DNA from: Nocardioides sp. Root140
GTDB lineage: Bacteria > Actinomycetota > Actinomycetes > Propionibacteriales > Nocardioidaceae
Assembly: GCF_001426745.1 (NCBI RefSeq)
Contig: NZ_LMFI01000001.1
Span: 1,128,022 to 1,192,021 of the forward strand
Reading direction: 5' to 3'
DNA: 64,000 nucleotides
Each line of letters starts with the position of its first letter. Position 1 is the first letter of the stretch. The position numbers and the translations under genes are program-made. Under the pieces are notes generated by a model. That model made no database searches. It was not told where the DNA came from and worked only from the letters and a program-made list of their open reading frames with translations. This document shows positions 1 through 8,238 of the stretch, one piece after another.

Positions 1-232
1 TGCGCAGGTCGAGGGCGTAGAAGTCGTAGCCGCGGGAGGTCCACCACTCGGCGTACTCGGTCTGGAAGAAGTAGTCGGCGAACCCGTGCACGTGCAGCAC
101 GGCCTTCGCGGTCGGGGTGTCGGCCGGGCGGTGCACCAGGGTGGCCACCACGGCGCCCTCGGAGTCGTCGGGGAGCTCGATGGTCTCCTGCGTGTACGGC
201 GCCCCCAGGACGTCGGTCTCGACCTCGCTCAT
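1..232 (-). CDS. Alpha/beta hydrolase, N-terminal part (runs off window)
   Basis: Only the first 77 codons are inside the window; the rest lies left of position 1. The start is an ATG at 232 and the protein begins MSEVETDVLGAPY. Around residues 44-52 it reads VLHVHGFADYFF, the HG oxyanion-hole motif of alpha/beta hydrolases of the serine aminopeptidase S33 (Hydrolase_4) type, followed by a segment ending YDFYALDLR, which fits the strand and loop after that motif. The catalytic Ser, Asp and His are not visible. It diverges from the fur gene, so the 87-bp gap holds promoters for both. Substrate cannot be told. Confidence 0.75.
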   Translation of the reverse strand, partial: MSEVETDVLGAPYTQETIELPDDSEGAVVATLVHRPADTPTAKAVLHVHGFADYFFQTEYAEWWTSRGYDFYALDLR

Positions 233-281
233 GCCGGTGATTCTTGCAGTCGTGGCAAGGAGACTCGCCCTGACCGCTCAA

Positions 282-300
282 TTCTTGAATAGTTCCAGAA
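282..300. promoter_or_regulatory. Probable Fur/CatR operator
   Basis: TTCTTGAATAGTTCCAGAA is a near-perfect inverted repeat (TTCTtGAA / TTCcAGAA around a 3-nt centre). It lies 19 bp upstream of the fur-family ATG at 320. Similar palindromes upstream of furA/catR genes in mycobacteria and Streptomyces are bound by the regulator itself. Autoregulation of the fur-katA operon is an inference from position and symmetry. Confidence 0.6.
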
Positions 301-319
301 AAGGTGGTTGAGTGCTGGC

Positions 320-769
320 ATGCCCCGCACCGATCCCACCGTCATGCTGCGGGAGAAGTCCCTGCGTGTGACGCGGCCGCGGATCGCCGTCCTCGAGGCG
401 CTCACCCGACACCCGCACGCAGACGTGGACACCGTCGCACGCGTCGCCCGCGAGGACATCGGTTCGGTCTCCACACAGGCCGTGTACGACGTGCTCAGGG
501 TGCTGTCCGACGCCGGCCTGGTGCGCCGCATCGAGCCTGCTGGTTCGCCGGCCCGGTTCGAGGTGCGAGTCGGGGACAACCACCACCACCTCGTGTGCCG
601 CACCTGCGGCGACATCGCCGACGTCGACTGCGCGGTCGGAGACGCGCCGTGCCTGCACGCCGTCGAGACCCATGGCTTCGTCATCGACGAGGCCGAAGTG
701 ACCTACTGGGGCCTGTGCCCCAGCTGCTCGTCCACCCGACACCCCACCGAAGGAGCACGCAGTGTCTGA
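320..769 (+). CDS. Fur-family transcriptional regulator (CatR/FurA-like)
   Basis: A 149-residue Fur-family repressor, normal for the family. The N-terminal half is a winged helix ([13 protein letters not shown] through [20 protein letters not shown]). The C-terminal half is the metal-binding dimer domain with a [10 protein letters not shown] block and a second CPSC pair, giving the four cysteines of a structural zinc site. It overlaps the catalase start by 8 nt, and the fur-catalase order matches catR-catA in Streptomyces coelicolor, where the regulator represses catalase until peroxide oxidises it. A TTG at 308 could add four residues; ATG 320 was preferred. The palindrome at 282-300 is its likely operator. 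Confidence 0.9.
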   Translation: MPRTDPTVMLREKSLRVTRPRIAVLEALTRHPHADVDTVARVAREDIGSVSTQAVYDVLRVLSDAGLVRRIEPAGSPARFEVRVGDNHHHLVCRTCGDIADVDCAVGDAPCLHAVETHGFVIDEAEVTYWGLCPSCSSTRHPTEGARSV

Positions 770-2267
770 CGACAACACCAAGCCGTTGACCACGGCGGCC
801 GGCGCACCGGTCACCAACAACCAGGACAGCCTCACGGCGGGTCCGCGCGGCCCGATGCTGCTCCAGGACCTCTGGTTCCTGGAGAAGCTGGCGCACTTCG
901 ACCGCGAGGTCATCCCGGAGCGCCGCATGCACGCCAAGGGCTCGGGTGCCTACGGCACCCTCCGCATCACCCACGACATCTCGAAGTACACCAAGGCCGC
1001 GATCTTCAACAAGGTCGGCAACGAGTGCGAGATGTTCGCCCGCTTCTCCACCGTGGCCGGAGAGCGCGGTGCGGCCGACGCCGAGCGCGACATCCGCGGC
1101 TTCGCCCTGCGCTTCTACACCGAGGAGGGCAACTGGGACGTCGTCGGCAACAACACACCGGTCTTCTTCTTCCGCGACCCGCTGAAGTTCCCCGACCTGA
1201 ACCGCGCCGTCAAGCGCGACCCGCGCACCAACCTGCGCGACGCGGAGAACAACTGGGGCTTCTGGACCAACCTGCCTGAGGCGCTGCACCAGGTCACCAT
1301 CGTGATGTCGGACCGCGGCATCCCGAAGTCCTACCGCCACATGCACGGCTTCGGCTCGCACACCTTCTCGTTCATCAACGCCGAGGGCGAGCGGTTCTGG
1401 GTGAAGTTCCACTTCCGCACCCAGCAGGGCATCGAGAACCTCACCGACGAGGAAGCCGCCAAGCTGGTCGGCGACGACCGCGAGTCCAGCCAGCGCGACC
1501 TCTACGAGTCCATCGAGAAGGGCGACTTCCCGAAGTGGAAGTTCTTCATCCAGGTGATGCCCGAGGCCGACGCGGAGAACTACCGCTTCCACCCCTTCGA
1601 CCTCACCAAGGTCTGGTCGAAGAAGGACTACCCGCTGATCGAGGTCGGCGAGTGGGAGCTCAACCGCAACCCGGAGAACTACTTCGCCGACGTCGAGCAG
1701 GCCGCCTTCACCCCGGCCAACCTGGTGCCCGGCATCAGCTTCTCGCCCGACCGCATGCTCCAGGGCCGCCTGTTCTCCTACGGTGACGCGGCGCGCTACC
1801 GCCTCGGGGTCAACCACCACCAGATCCCGGTGAACTTCCCCAAGGGCGCGCCCGGCCTGAACACCTACCACCGCGACGGCACCATGCGCGTCGACGGCAA
1901 CCAGGGTGGCGTGCCCGGCATCGAGCCGAACAACTTCGGGCGCTGGCAGGAACAGCCGGCGTACGCCGACCCCGCACAGGCGATCGGGTCGACTGCCGAC
2001 CGGTTCAACTTCCGCGAGGACGACGACAACTACTTCGAGCAGCCCGGTGACCTGTTCCGCCTGATGAGTGCCGAGCAGCAGCAGGTGCTCTTCGAGAACA
2101 CGGCCCGCGCCATCGACGGTGCATCCGAGACGTCGGTCGAGAAGCACATCGAGCACTGCACGCTGGCCGACCCGGCGTACGGCGAAGGTGTCCGCAAGGC
2201 GATCGAGGCGCTGAAGGCCGGCAACCTCGGCGACAGTGACCCCAACCCGGACAACACCCCCGCCTGA
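762..2267 (+). CDS. katA: Monofunctional haem catalase
   Basis: A 501-residue small-subunit catalase that breaks down hydrogen peroxide in the cytoplasm. Visible landmarks are the distal His57 in [14 protein letters not shown], the Asn pair at 130-131 in [12 protein letters not shown], and the proximal haem ligand Tyr339 in [14 protein letters not shown]. Translation starts at GTG 762, with AAGGAG about 6 nt upstream inside the end of the fur gene, so the two genes are coupled. It is expected to be controlled by that Fur-like protein. A perfect stem-loop follows the stop codon. Confidence 0.97.
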   Translation: MSDDNTKPLTTAAGAPVTNNQDSLTAGPRGPMLLQDLWFLEKLAHFDREVIPERRMHAKGSGAYGTLRITHDISKYTKAAIFNKVGNECEMFARFSTVAGERGAADAERDIRGFALRFYTEEGNWDVVGNNTPVFFFRDPLKFPDLNRAVKRDPRTNLRDAENNWGFWTNLPEALHQVTIVMSDRGIPKSYRHMHGFGSHTFSFINAEGERFWVKFHFRTQQGIENLTDEEAAKLVGDDRESSQRDLYESIEKGDFPKWKFFIQVMPEADAENYRFHPFDLTKVWSKKDYPLIEVGEWELNRNPENYFADVEQAAFTPANLVPGISFSPDRMLQGRLFSYGDAARYRLGVNHHQIPVNFPKGAPGLNTYHRDGTMRVDGNQGGVPGIEPNNFGRWQEQPAYADPAQAIGSTADRFNFREDDDNYFEQPGDLFRLMSAEQQQVLFENTARAIDGASETSVEKHIEHCTLADPAYGEGVRKAIEALKAGNLGDSDPNPDNTPA

Positions 2268-2275
2268 CCCAGCGA

Positions 2276-2320
2276 TACTCCCTGACGTTTCGGTCCCTCG
2301 GACCGAAACGTCAGGGAGTA
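2276..2320. terminator. Bidirectional stem-loop terminator, 21-bp perfect arms
   Basis: Two perfectly complementary 21-nt arms (from TACTCCCTGACG to CGTCAGGGAGTA) flank a CTC loop. The element sits between the converging catalase and ankyrin genes and probably ends both transcripts. It lacks a strong T-run. Such a long perfect stem is unusual for a simple terminator. Confidence 0.8.
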
Positions 2321-2327
2321 CCTGATT

Positions 2328-2702
2328 TCAGAGCAGGTGGGTGCGGCCGAACAGTTCGGCGGCCGCGCGGGCGGTCGGCGTACCGGCATCGAGGTCGGCG
2401 CCGGCCGCGACCAGTACGGCCACCACGTCGTCGGCCCCCTTGAACAGCGCGCCGGCGACCGGGGACTGGTCACGGTCATTGCGCTGGTCGACGTCGGCGC
2501 CTCGTTCGACCAGTGCCGACACCGTGGCCGCGTGACCGTGATAGGCGGCCAGCATCAGCAATGTGTTGCCCCCGGCGTCGGTCGCGTCGACCGGGAGGCC
2601 GTGGTCGAGGAACTCCAGGAGCTGCGTTGTCTCGCCGGCGCGGGCCAGGTCCCTGGCCAGGGCCAGCACTCGTTCGGTCTGCTCAGGGGTCAGCTCTGTC
2701 AT
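2328..2702 (-). CDS. Small ankyrin-repeat protein (catalase-neighbour type)
   Basis: A 124-residue protein starting MTELTPEQTERVLALARDLA. It has about three ankyrin repeats: TDAGGNTLLMLAAYHGHAAT near residues 42-61, then NDRDQSPVAGALFKGADDV, then a final partial repeat. Ankyrin proteins next to catalase genes are known, for example AnkB in Pseudomonas, where the protein supports catalase activity. Here the gene converges on katA and its ATG overlaps the stop of the upstream ABC ATPase gene (ATGA), so it is the last gene of the ABC operon. A role with the catalase is suggested only by nearness. Confidence 0.85.
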   Translation of the reverse strand: MTELTPEQTERVLALARDLARAGETTQLLEFLDHGLPVDATDAGGNTLLMLAAYHGHAATVSALVERGADVDQRNDRDQSPVAGALFKGADDVVAVLVAAGADLDAGTPTARAAAELFGRTHLL

Positions 2703-3664
2703 GGGCTCATTCTCCCTGCACCGGCGTAGATCGTGCGGATGACGTCCTCGATGTCCGGCTCGCGCAGGGACAGGTCGGCCACGTCGTACGCCGCAGCGAC
2801 GGCGGCCACGATCGGTGCCGCGCTGGCCTCGGTGGGGAACGCCAGCCACTGCCGCGGGCCCTCGACCCTGACCACCTCGGCGCCGTCGATCGCGATCGGT
2901 GGCGCCTCGTCGACCAGGTCGACCACCAGGGTCCGCCGTGACCCGCCGCGCTGGTGCAGCCCGGCCAGGCTTACGTCGAAGACGGCGGTGCCGTGGTCGA
3001 TCACGATCACGCGGTCGCAGAGCGCCTCGATGTCCTGGAGGTCGTGCGTGGTCAGCAGCAGGGTCGTGCCGCGGCGCTCGTTGAGGGCGCGCAGGAACTC
3101 GCGCAGGCGGCCCTTGCTGATCACGTCGAGGCCGATGGTCGGCTCGTCGAGATAGAGGATCTCGGGGTCGTGCAGCAGCGCGGCCACGATGTCGCCACGC
3201 ATCCGCTGGCCGAGTGAGAGCTGGCGCACCGGAGTGTCGAGCAGGTCGTGGAGGTCGAGCAGCTCGAGGAACTCGTCGAGGTTCTCGCGGTGCCGTGCCG
3301 GGTCCGTGCGATAGATCTTCTGCAGCAGGTCGAAGGAGTCACGCAGTGGCAGGTCCCACCACAGGGTGGTGCGCTGCCCGAAGACCACGCCGATGCGCCG
3401 GGCCAGCTCGGTGCGGCGTCGGGACGGGTCGAGCCCGGCCACGCTGATCGAGCCGGACGACGGCACCAGGATGCCGGTCAGCATCTTGATCGTGGTCGAC
3501 TTGCCGGCCCCGTTCGGGCCGATGTAGCCGACCATCTCGCCCGCGTCGATCGAGAACGACAGGTCACGCACGGCCTCGACGTCATGGCTGGTACGCCGCA
3601 GCCGGCCGGCCTTCTTGCGCACGGTGAACGTGCGGCCCAGTTCGCGGACTTCGATCAGAGACAT
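2699..3664 (-). CDS. ABC exporter ATP-binding protein
   Basis: A 321-residue ATPase of the ABC-2 type. It has Walker A GPNGAGKST (residues 49-57), signature LSLGQR (149-154), Walker B ILYLDEP (169-175) and an H-loop in TTHDLQD. The last 80 residues form an extra domain usual in the DrrA/CcmA-like group. It lies 1 nt after the permease gene at 3666-4481 and overlaps the ankyrin gene, so it belongs to a four-gene operon with two PF06182-type permeases. The substrate is unknown; relatives have been linked to drug, antibiotic or viologen export. Confidence 0.92.
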   Translation of the reverse strand: MSLIEVRELGRTFTVRKKAGRLRRTSHDVEAVRDLSFSIDAGEMVGYIGPNGAGKSTTIKMLTGILVPSSGSISVAGLDPSRRRTELARRIGVVFGQRTTLWWDLPLRDSFDLLQKIYRTDPARHRENLDEFLELLDLHDLLDTPVRQLSLGQRMRGDIVAALLHDPEILYLDEPTIGLDVISKGRLREFLRALNERRGTTLLLTTHDLQDIEALCDRVIVIDHGTAVFDVSLAGLHQRGGSRRTLVVDLVDEAPPIAIDGAEVVRVEGPRQWLAFPTEASAAPIVAAVAAAYDVADLSLREPDIEDVIRTIYAGAGRMSP

Positions 3665-3665
3665 C

Positions 3666-4481
3666 TCAGCTTCCCGTCGAGCGGTAGTGGCGGACGCCGA
3701 AGCGCCACACGAACGTGGTCAGCCAGAGCATCGCCGCACCCACGACGAGGCTCAGGAACTGGAACCACTGGGGCATCCCGAACGGGTCGTCGCGACCGAG
3801 GATGAACAGCGCGGGATACCAGTTCACGAAGGCGAGTGGCAGCACGAAGGTCAGTGCCTTGACCACCTCGCCGGGGAAGATCGCCAACGGGTACTGGGTG
3901 ATGGTGTTTCCCCCGTAGGTGAAGGCATTCGCGAACTCGACGCCGTCGGCAGTCAGGAACTGGATGCAGGCGAGCATGACGAAGATCGAGCAGAAGATCG
4001 CCGCCCCGCCGGTCAGCATGCCGGCCATGACCAGGAGGCGCATCGGCGTCCACTCGACGTACAGGCTCGCCCAGCCCGTGACGATCGTGCAGAGCAGGAT
4101 CCGGGACAGTCGACGCAGGGCGAACTCGTTGGAGCAGACCTGTGCCAACAAGGGCACGGGGCGCACCATCATCGTGTCGAGATCACCCATGCGGATCATC
4201 TGGCCGAGTCTCTCGATGCGGCCCACGAACATGTCGGCGAACGCCAGCCCGATCCCCGTCGCCCCGTAGAGGAAGGCGACCTCCCGCAGGCTGAACCCGC
4301 CCATGGAGTCGATGGTGTGGAAGAGGATCCAGATGCCGATGAAGTCGAGCGCCCCGATGACGAAGCCGGCGACGGTCATCATCCAGAACGACACCCGATA
4401 GGTCATCGAGGCGCGCACCCACATGGCAGCGATCCGCCAGTACCCGGTCCACCCGTCGACGACGTGCGTACTGTCAACCAC
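3666..4481 (-). CDS. ABC-2 family permease (PF06182 type)
   Basis: A 271-residue membrane protein with about six hydrophobic segments, starting at GTG 4481 (MVDSTHVVDGWTGYWRIAAMW). The pattern, including ASMTYRVSFWMMTVAGF and FSLREVAFLYGATGI near the N-terminus, is that of ABC2_membrane_6 (formerly DUF990) permeases. These occur as two different permease genes plus one ATPase gene, as here. Its start overlaps the previous permease gene by 8 nt. It forms half of the membrane channel of an efflux pump of unknown substrate. Confidence 0.88.
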   Translation of the reverse strand: MVDSTHVVDGWTGYWRIAAMWVRASMTYRVSFWMMTVAGFVIGALDFIGIWILFHTIDSMGGFSLREVAFLYGATGIGLAFADMFVGRIERLGQMIRMGDLDTMMVRPVPLLAQVCSNEFALRRLSRILLCTIVTGWASLYVEWTPMRLLVMAGMLTGGAAIFCSIFVMLACIQFLTADGVEFANAFTYGGNTITQYPLAIFPGEVVKALTFVLPLAFVNWYPALFILGRDDPFGMPQWFQFLSLVVGAAMLWLTTFVWRFGVRHYRSTGS

Positions 4482-5271
4482 CCTGGACCACCACCCGGCG
4501 TTCGGCCACCCGCAGCAGCACCAGGCAGGCCAGCATCAGCACGGCACTCCAGGCGGCCGCGAAGCCGAGGCCCAGCCACACCTCGGCACCGGCCCGCTGG
4601 CCGAGCCAGATGTCTGCCGGGATCTGCAGCATGGCGGCCCAGGGCATCGCCATCGCCAGGTCGCGCAGCGCACCGGGGAACAGGACGAGTGGCACGGTCA
4701 GGCCGGTGAAGAAGGAGTTCATCACGATGAGCACCGTGCGCGGGCCGGCCTCGTCGAAGAGCCAGAACGACGTGATCGCCACCAGCATGCGCATCGCGAA
4801 GCTCACGACCACCGCCAGCAGCACCGCCAGCATGAAGGCGACCCAGGCGAACGGCCCGCCGGGAAACCGCAGGTCGAAGAGCAGGGCACCCACGATCGCG
4901 GGTCCGACTCCGCGGGTCAGCAGGTGGTACGCCGCTCGCCCGAGGTCGGCCGCGAGATACCAGCCGAGCAGGCCGACCGGACGATAGAAGTCGATCACCA
5001 CGTCGCCGCTGCGAATCCGGTCGGCGAGGTCGTCGGGGGAGCCGCCGCCGAACATGCCGACGGTCATCAGCATGGCCTGCCCGAGCCACACGTAGGTCAG
5101 CGCATCGGTGACGTCGTAGCCGCCGGCGTCGGGACGCTGCTCCCAGACCGCCATGTAGACGAAACAGCTGATGATCCCGAAGACGCAGTTGGTGAAGATG
5201 CCCGCTGCCGTCGCCAGGACGTAGGTGGAGTAGCGCCGGAAGGCACGCGTCGCGATGGCGACGTACAGCAT
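4474..5271 (-). CDS. ABC-2 family permease (PF06182 type), first gene of operon
   Basis: A 265-residue partner permease with about six membrane segments, starting MLYVAIATRAFRRYSTYVLA. The ATG at 5271 has AGG about 5 nt upstream. It carries the same overall pattern as its neighbour (SLREV-like loop replaced by DALTYVWLGQAML) and is probably the other half of a heterodimeric channel. It heads the operon permease-permease-ATPase-ankyrin. Confidence 0.88.
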   Translation of the reverse strand: MLYVAIATRAFRRYSTYVLATAAGIFTNCVFGIISCFVYMAVWEQRPDAGGYDVTDALTYVWLGQAMLMTVGMFGGGSPDDLADRIRSGDVVIDFYRPVGLLGWYLAADLGRAAYHLLTRGVGPAIVGALLFDLRFPGGPFAWVAFMLAVLLAVVVSFAMRMLVAITSFWLFDEAGPRTVLIVMNSFFTGLTVPLVLFPGALRDLAMAMPWAAMLQIPADIWLGQRAGAEVWLGLGFAAAWSAVLMLACLVLLRVAERRVVVQGG

Positions 5272-5312
5272 GTGACCTCCGGGCAGTCGTGGGCGACCCC
5301 GGATCCTTTCAC

Positions 5313-5804
5313 CTAGCGAGGTGTCACGCCAACCACTTTGATCGTGTACTCGTCGTCGACCGCGTTCGTGATGTGGTCCACCTCGAGTGAGCGCACGGCG
5401 CCGGTCTCCGGGTCGTAGGTCACCCGGACCGTGGCGGAGTCGCGGAGTGCGGTCTCGACCTGGTCGAAGAGGTCCTCCATGGTGACGATCTCGGGCGCCG
5501 CCTCGGCCTTGGGCGCGGCCAGGTTGGTGGCGTCGACCATCGCGTCGCCCTGCACCTCGATCCGCATGTCGAGCGGGGGACAGAAGCAGAGCTGTTCATA
5601 ACGCCAGCGGTAGTGGTCGATGCCGGCGTTCTTCCAGTCCTCCCTGGCGTCGAGCAGGCGCGTCTCCGGCGTGCTCACCTCGGTGATGCCGTCGGTCGGC
5701 GTCGCGGTGGGGTCCTGGTCGGGATCCGCACCGGCGGTGTCGTCGCCGGTGCCGCAGCCGGCCAGGAGGAACACGGTCATCGCGGCCATCAGGAAGCTCT
5801 TCAT
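5313..5804 (-). CDS. DUF6174-like lipoprotein
   Basis: A 163-residue secreted lipoprotein. It begins MKSFLMAAMTVFLLAGCGTG, a signal peptide with lipobox LLAGC, so the Cys at about residue 16 should be lipidated and the protein anchored outside the membrane. An Asp/Thr/Pro-rich linker follows, then a domain with DWKNAGIDHYRWRYEQLCFCPP, the pattern of DUF6174 proteins (a W..xG..xY.y....CFCP block), ending in VTYDPETGAVRSLEVD. No function is established. It diverges from the monooxygenase gene at 5911. Confidence 0.8.
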   Translation of the reverse strand: MKSFLMAAMTVFLLAGCGTGDDTAGADPDQDPTATPTDGITEVSTPETRLLDAREDWKNAGIDHYRWRYEQLCFCPPLDMRIEVQGDAMVDATNLAAPKAEAAPEIVTMEDLFDQVETALRDSATVRVTYDPETGAVRSLEVDHITNAVDDEYTIKVVGVTPR

Positions 5805-5910
5805 GCCAGTACGACGGCCGTGTCGCTCGACTGGTTCCGCGTGGGAATATCCGTCCGGCCACTCCGGTTGGACCATGTGATTGCATATTCAACTACTTGA
5901 GGAGCCTGTG

Positions 5911-7059
5911 ATGCAGTTCGGTATCTTCACCGTCGGCGACGTGACCACCGACCCGACGACCGGTCACACCCCGACCGAGCACGAGCGGATCAAGGCCACG
6001 GTCGCCATCGCGAAGAAGGCCGAAGAGGTCGGCCTCGACGTGTTCGCCACCGGCGAGCACCACAACCCGCCCTTCGTGGCGCCCGCGAACCCGACCGTCC
6101 TCCTGGCCAACATCGCGGCCCAGACCGAGCGCATCGTGCTCTCCACGTCGACCACGCTGATCACCACCAACGACCCGGTGCGGATCGCCGAGGACTACGG
6201 CTACCTGCAGCACCTGGCCGAGGGCCGCGTCGACCTGATGATGGGCCGCGGCAACACCGGCCCGGTCTACCCGTGGTTCGGCAAGGACATCCGCGACGGC
6301 ATCCCGCTGGCGGTCGAGAACTACGCGTTGCTGCACAAGCTGTGGCGCGAGGAGTCGGTCGACTGGGAGGGAAAGCGCCGCACCCCGCTGCAGGGCTTCA
6401 CCTCCAGCCCACGCCCGCTCGACGGCGTCGCGCCGTTCGTGTGGCACGGCTCGATCCGGTCTCCCGAGATCGCCGAGCAGGCCGCGTACTACGGCGACGG
6501 CTACTTCCACAACCACATTTTCTGGCCGTCCTCGCACGCCGCCAAGATGGTGCGGTTCTACCGCCAGCGCTTCGAGCACTACGGCCACGGCACCGCCGAC
6601 CAGGCGATCGTCGGGCTCGGCGGCCAGGTCTTCATGCGGAAGAACAGCCAGGACGCGATCAACGAGTTCCGGCCCTACTTCGACCGCGCCCCGGTCTACG
6701 GCCACGGCCCTTCGCTCGAGGACTTCATGCAGCAGACGCCCCTGTTGGTGGGTTCGCCGCAGCAGGTCATCGAGCAGACCCTCGGCTTCCGCGAATACGT
6801 CGGCGACTACCAGCGCCAGCTGTGGCTGCTGGACCACGCCGGCCTGCCGCTGAAGACCGTTCTGGAGCAGCTCGACATCCTCGGCGAGGAGGTCGTGCCG
6901 GTCCTGCGCAAGGAGTTCGCCGCCCTCAAGCCGGCCCACGTGCCCGACGCCCCGACCCACGAGTCCCTCGTGGCTGCCGCCGGCGGCCCGCGCGAGTCCA
7001 CCACCGTCCACGCCGCTGACGACGTCACCGGCAAGTCACCCGAGGAGGTGTCCGCATGA
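5911..7059 (+). CDS. LLM-class flavin-dependent monooxygenase, CE1758-like
   Basis: A 382-residue luciferase-like (beta/alpha)8-barrel enzyme that uses reduced FMN and oxygen. The start ATG 5911 (MQFGIFTVGDVTTDP) has GAGGAG upstream; an in-frame ATG at 5881 has none. Visible patterns are FATGEHHNPPFVAPANP and GRVDLMMGRGNTGPVYPWFG, typical of the family paired with a dedicated reductase. Its stop overlaps the start of the next gene (ATGA), which encodes that reductase, so the two make a two-component system. The natural substrate is unknown. Confidence 0.9.
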   Translation: MQFGIFTVGDVTTDPTTGHTPTEHERIKATVAIAKKAEEVGLDVFATGEHHNPPFVAPANPTVLLANIAAQTERIVLSTSTTLITTNDPVRIAEDYGYLQHLAEGRVDLMMGRGNTGPVYPWFGKDIRDGIPLAVENYALLHKLWREESVDWEGKRRTPLQGFTSSPRPLDGVAPFVWHGSIRSPEIAEQAAYYGDGYFHNHIFWPSSHAAKMVRFYRQRFEHYGHGTADQAIVGLGGQVFMRKNSQDAINEFRPYFDRAPVYGHGPSLEDFMQQTPLLVGSPQQVIEQTLGFREYVGDYQRQLWLLDHAGLPLKTVLEQLDILGEEVVPVLRKEFAALKPAHVPDAPTHESLVAAAGGPRESTTVHAADDVTGKSPEEVSA

Positions 7060-7691
7060 CCCTCAAGATCGCTGTCGTCTCCGCCGGTCTCAGCGACCCG
7101 TCGTCGACCCGCCTGCTGGCCGACCGGCTCGCCGACGAGTCGGTGCGACTGCTCACCGAGCGCGGCCACGAGGTGGTGCTCGACGTGATCGAGCTGCGCC
7201 CGCTGGCCCACGCCCTGGCCGACTTCATGCTGACCGGGTTCGCCACCGGTGACCTCGAGGAGGCCCTGGCCTCGGTGTCGCGGGCCGACGCCCTGATCGC
7301 GGTCACCCCGGTGTTCACCGCGTCGTACAGCGGCCTGTTCAAGATGTTCTTCGACGCCGTTGACAACGATGCGCTGGAAGGCACGCCGGTGCTGGTCGCA
7401 GCGACTGCCGGGACAGCCCGGCACTCCCTGGTGCTCGAGCACGCGCTACGGCCGTTGTTCGCCTACCTCAAGGCGGTCGTCGTGCCCACCGCGGTGTTCG
7501 CCGCGAGTGAGGACTTCGGCAGCACCGCCGGCGGCGCGCTCGACACTCGGGTCCGCAAGGCCGCCAACCAGCTGGTGGCGTTGCTCGGCGCCGGTCAGCC
7601 GACGCGTGCCACCCGACCGGTCAAGGTGACCATCGACAACCCCGAGGACACCCCGGACTTCGCGTCGATGCTGGCCGCAGTCTCACGCTGA
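7056..7691 (+). CDS. NAD(P)H-dependent FMN reductase, CE1759-like
   Basis: A 211-residue flavodoxin-fold reductase. The N-terminus AVVSAGLSDPSSTRLLADRLAD matches the FMN phosphate loop, and AVTPVFTASYSGLFKMFFD is the second flavin loop of the NADPH-dependent FMN reductase family. It supplies reduced FMN to the monooxygenase just upstream, with which it overlaps by 4 nt. Pairing with a CE1758-type monooxygenase is a known arrangement in actinobacteria. Confidence 0.9.
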   Translation: MTLKIAVVSAGLSDPSSTRLLADRLADESVRLLTERGHEVVLDVIELRPLAHALADFMLTGFATGDLEEALASVSRADALIAVTPVFTASYSGLFKMFFDAVDNDALEGTPVLVAATAGTARHSLVLEHALRPLFAYLKAVVVPTAVFAASEDFGSTAGGALDTRVRKAANQLVALLGAGQPTRATRPVKVTIDNPEDTPDFASMLAAVSR

Positions 7692-7720
7692 GGCCGAGTT
7701 GGGACAGGCCGAGTTCGGGT
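7691..7720. repeat. Two-copy 15-bp direct repeat after a stop codon
   Basis: AGGCCGAGTTGGGAC is followed directly by AGGCCGAGTTCGGGT (13 of 15 identical). The first copy begins on the last base of the FMN reductase TGA and the second ends at the stop of the converging VOC gene. No hairpin is evident. Confidence 0.55.
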
Positions 7721-8211
7721 CAGCGGCTCTCTTCCTCGAGCCACGCATTGACCCGTCGCTCGGCCTCGTCCGGGTCGACGTCCTCGACCCGGGTCATCAC
7801 GGCCCAGCGGTGGCCGAACGGGTCGAGGAACGCGGCGTAGCGGTCGCCGGTCACGAAGGTGTCGGGCTCGCCGTACGACTTCGCGCCGGCGTCGATCGCG
7901 GCGGCGTACACCGCGTCGACGTCGGGGCAGTAGAAGACGGTGCTTCGGCTGACCACGTCACCGCCGTCGGGGGCGGCCAGGTTGTGGTCGGGTGCGGGGT
8001 CGCTGAGCTGCATGCGGCCGTTCGCCACCTCGAGCTCGGCGTGCGCGATCGTGCCGTCGGGTGCCTCCATGCGGCTGATGACGGTCGCGCCGAGCACGGC
8101 GGTGTAGAAGTCGATCGCCTCCGCTGCGCCCTGGCAGCAGAAGTACGGCGTGAGGCTGGTGTAGCCGGCGGGGATCGGGTCGACGGTCGGGGTCTTCTGT
8201 TCGGTGGTCAT
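7720..8211 (-). CDS. VOC-family (PhnB/glyoxalase-like) protein
   Basis: A 163-residue protein with two beta-alpha-beta-beta-beta modules of the vicinal oxygen chelate fold. Landmarks are SLTPYFCCQGAAEAIDFYTAVLGA, GTIAHAELEVANGRMQLSD and YAAFLDPFGHRWAVMTRVED. It resembles the PhnB/YdcI-like group, whose function is poorly defined. ATG 8211 has GGAG about 10 nt upstream; an in-frame ATG at 8220 is too close to that site. It is divergent from the AraC regulator gene, a frequent arrangement for this class. Confidence 0.88.
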   Translation of the reverse strand: MTTEQKTPTVDPIPAGYTSLTPYFCCQGAAEAIDFYTAVLGATVISRMEAPDGTIAHAELEVANGRMQLSDPAPDHNLAAPDGGDVVSRSTVFYCPDVDAVYAAAIDAGAKSYGEPDTFVTGDRYAAFLDPFGHRWAVMTRVEDVDPDEAERRVNAWLEEESR

Positions 8212-8238
8212 GTCACCCATGCTCCCTAGGCTGGGGCC

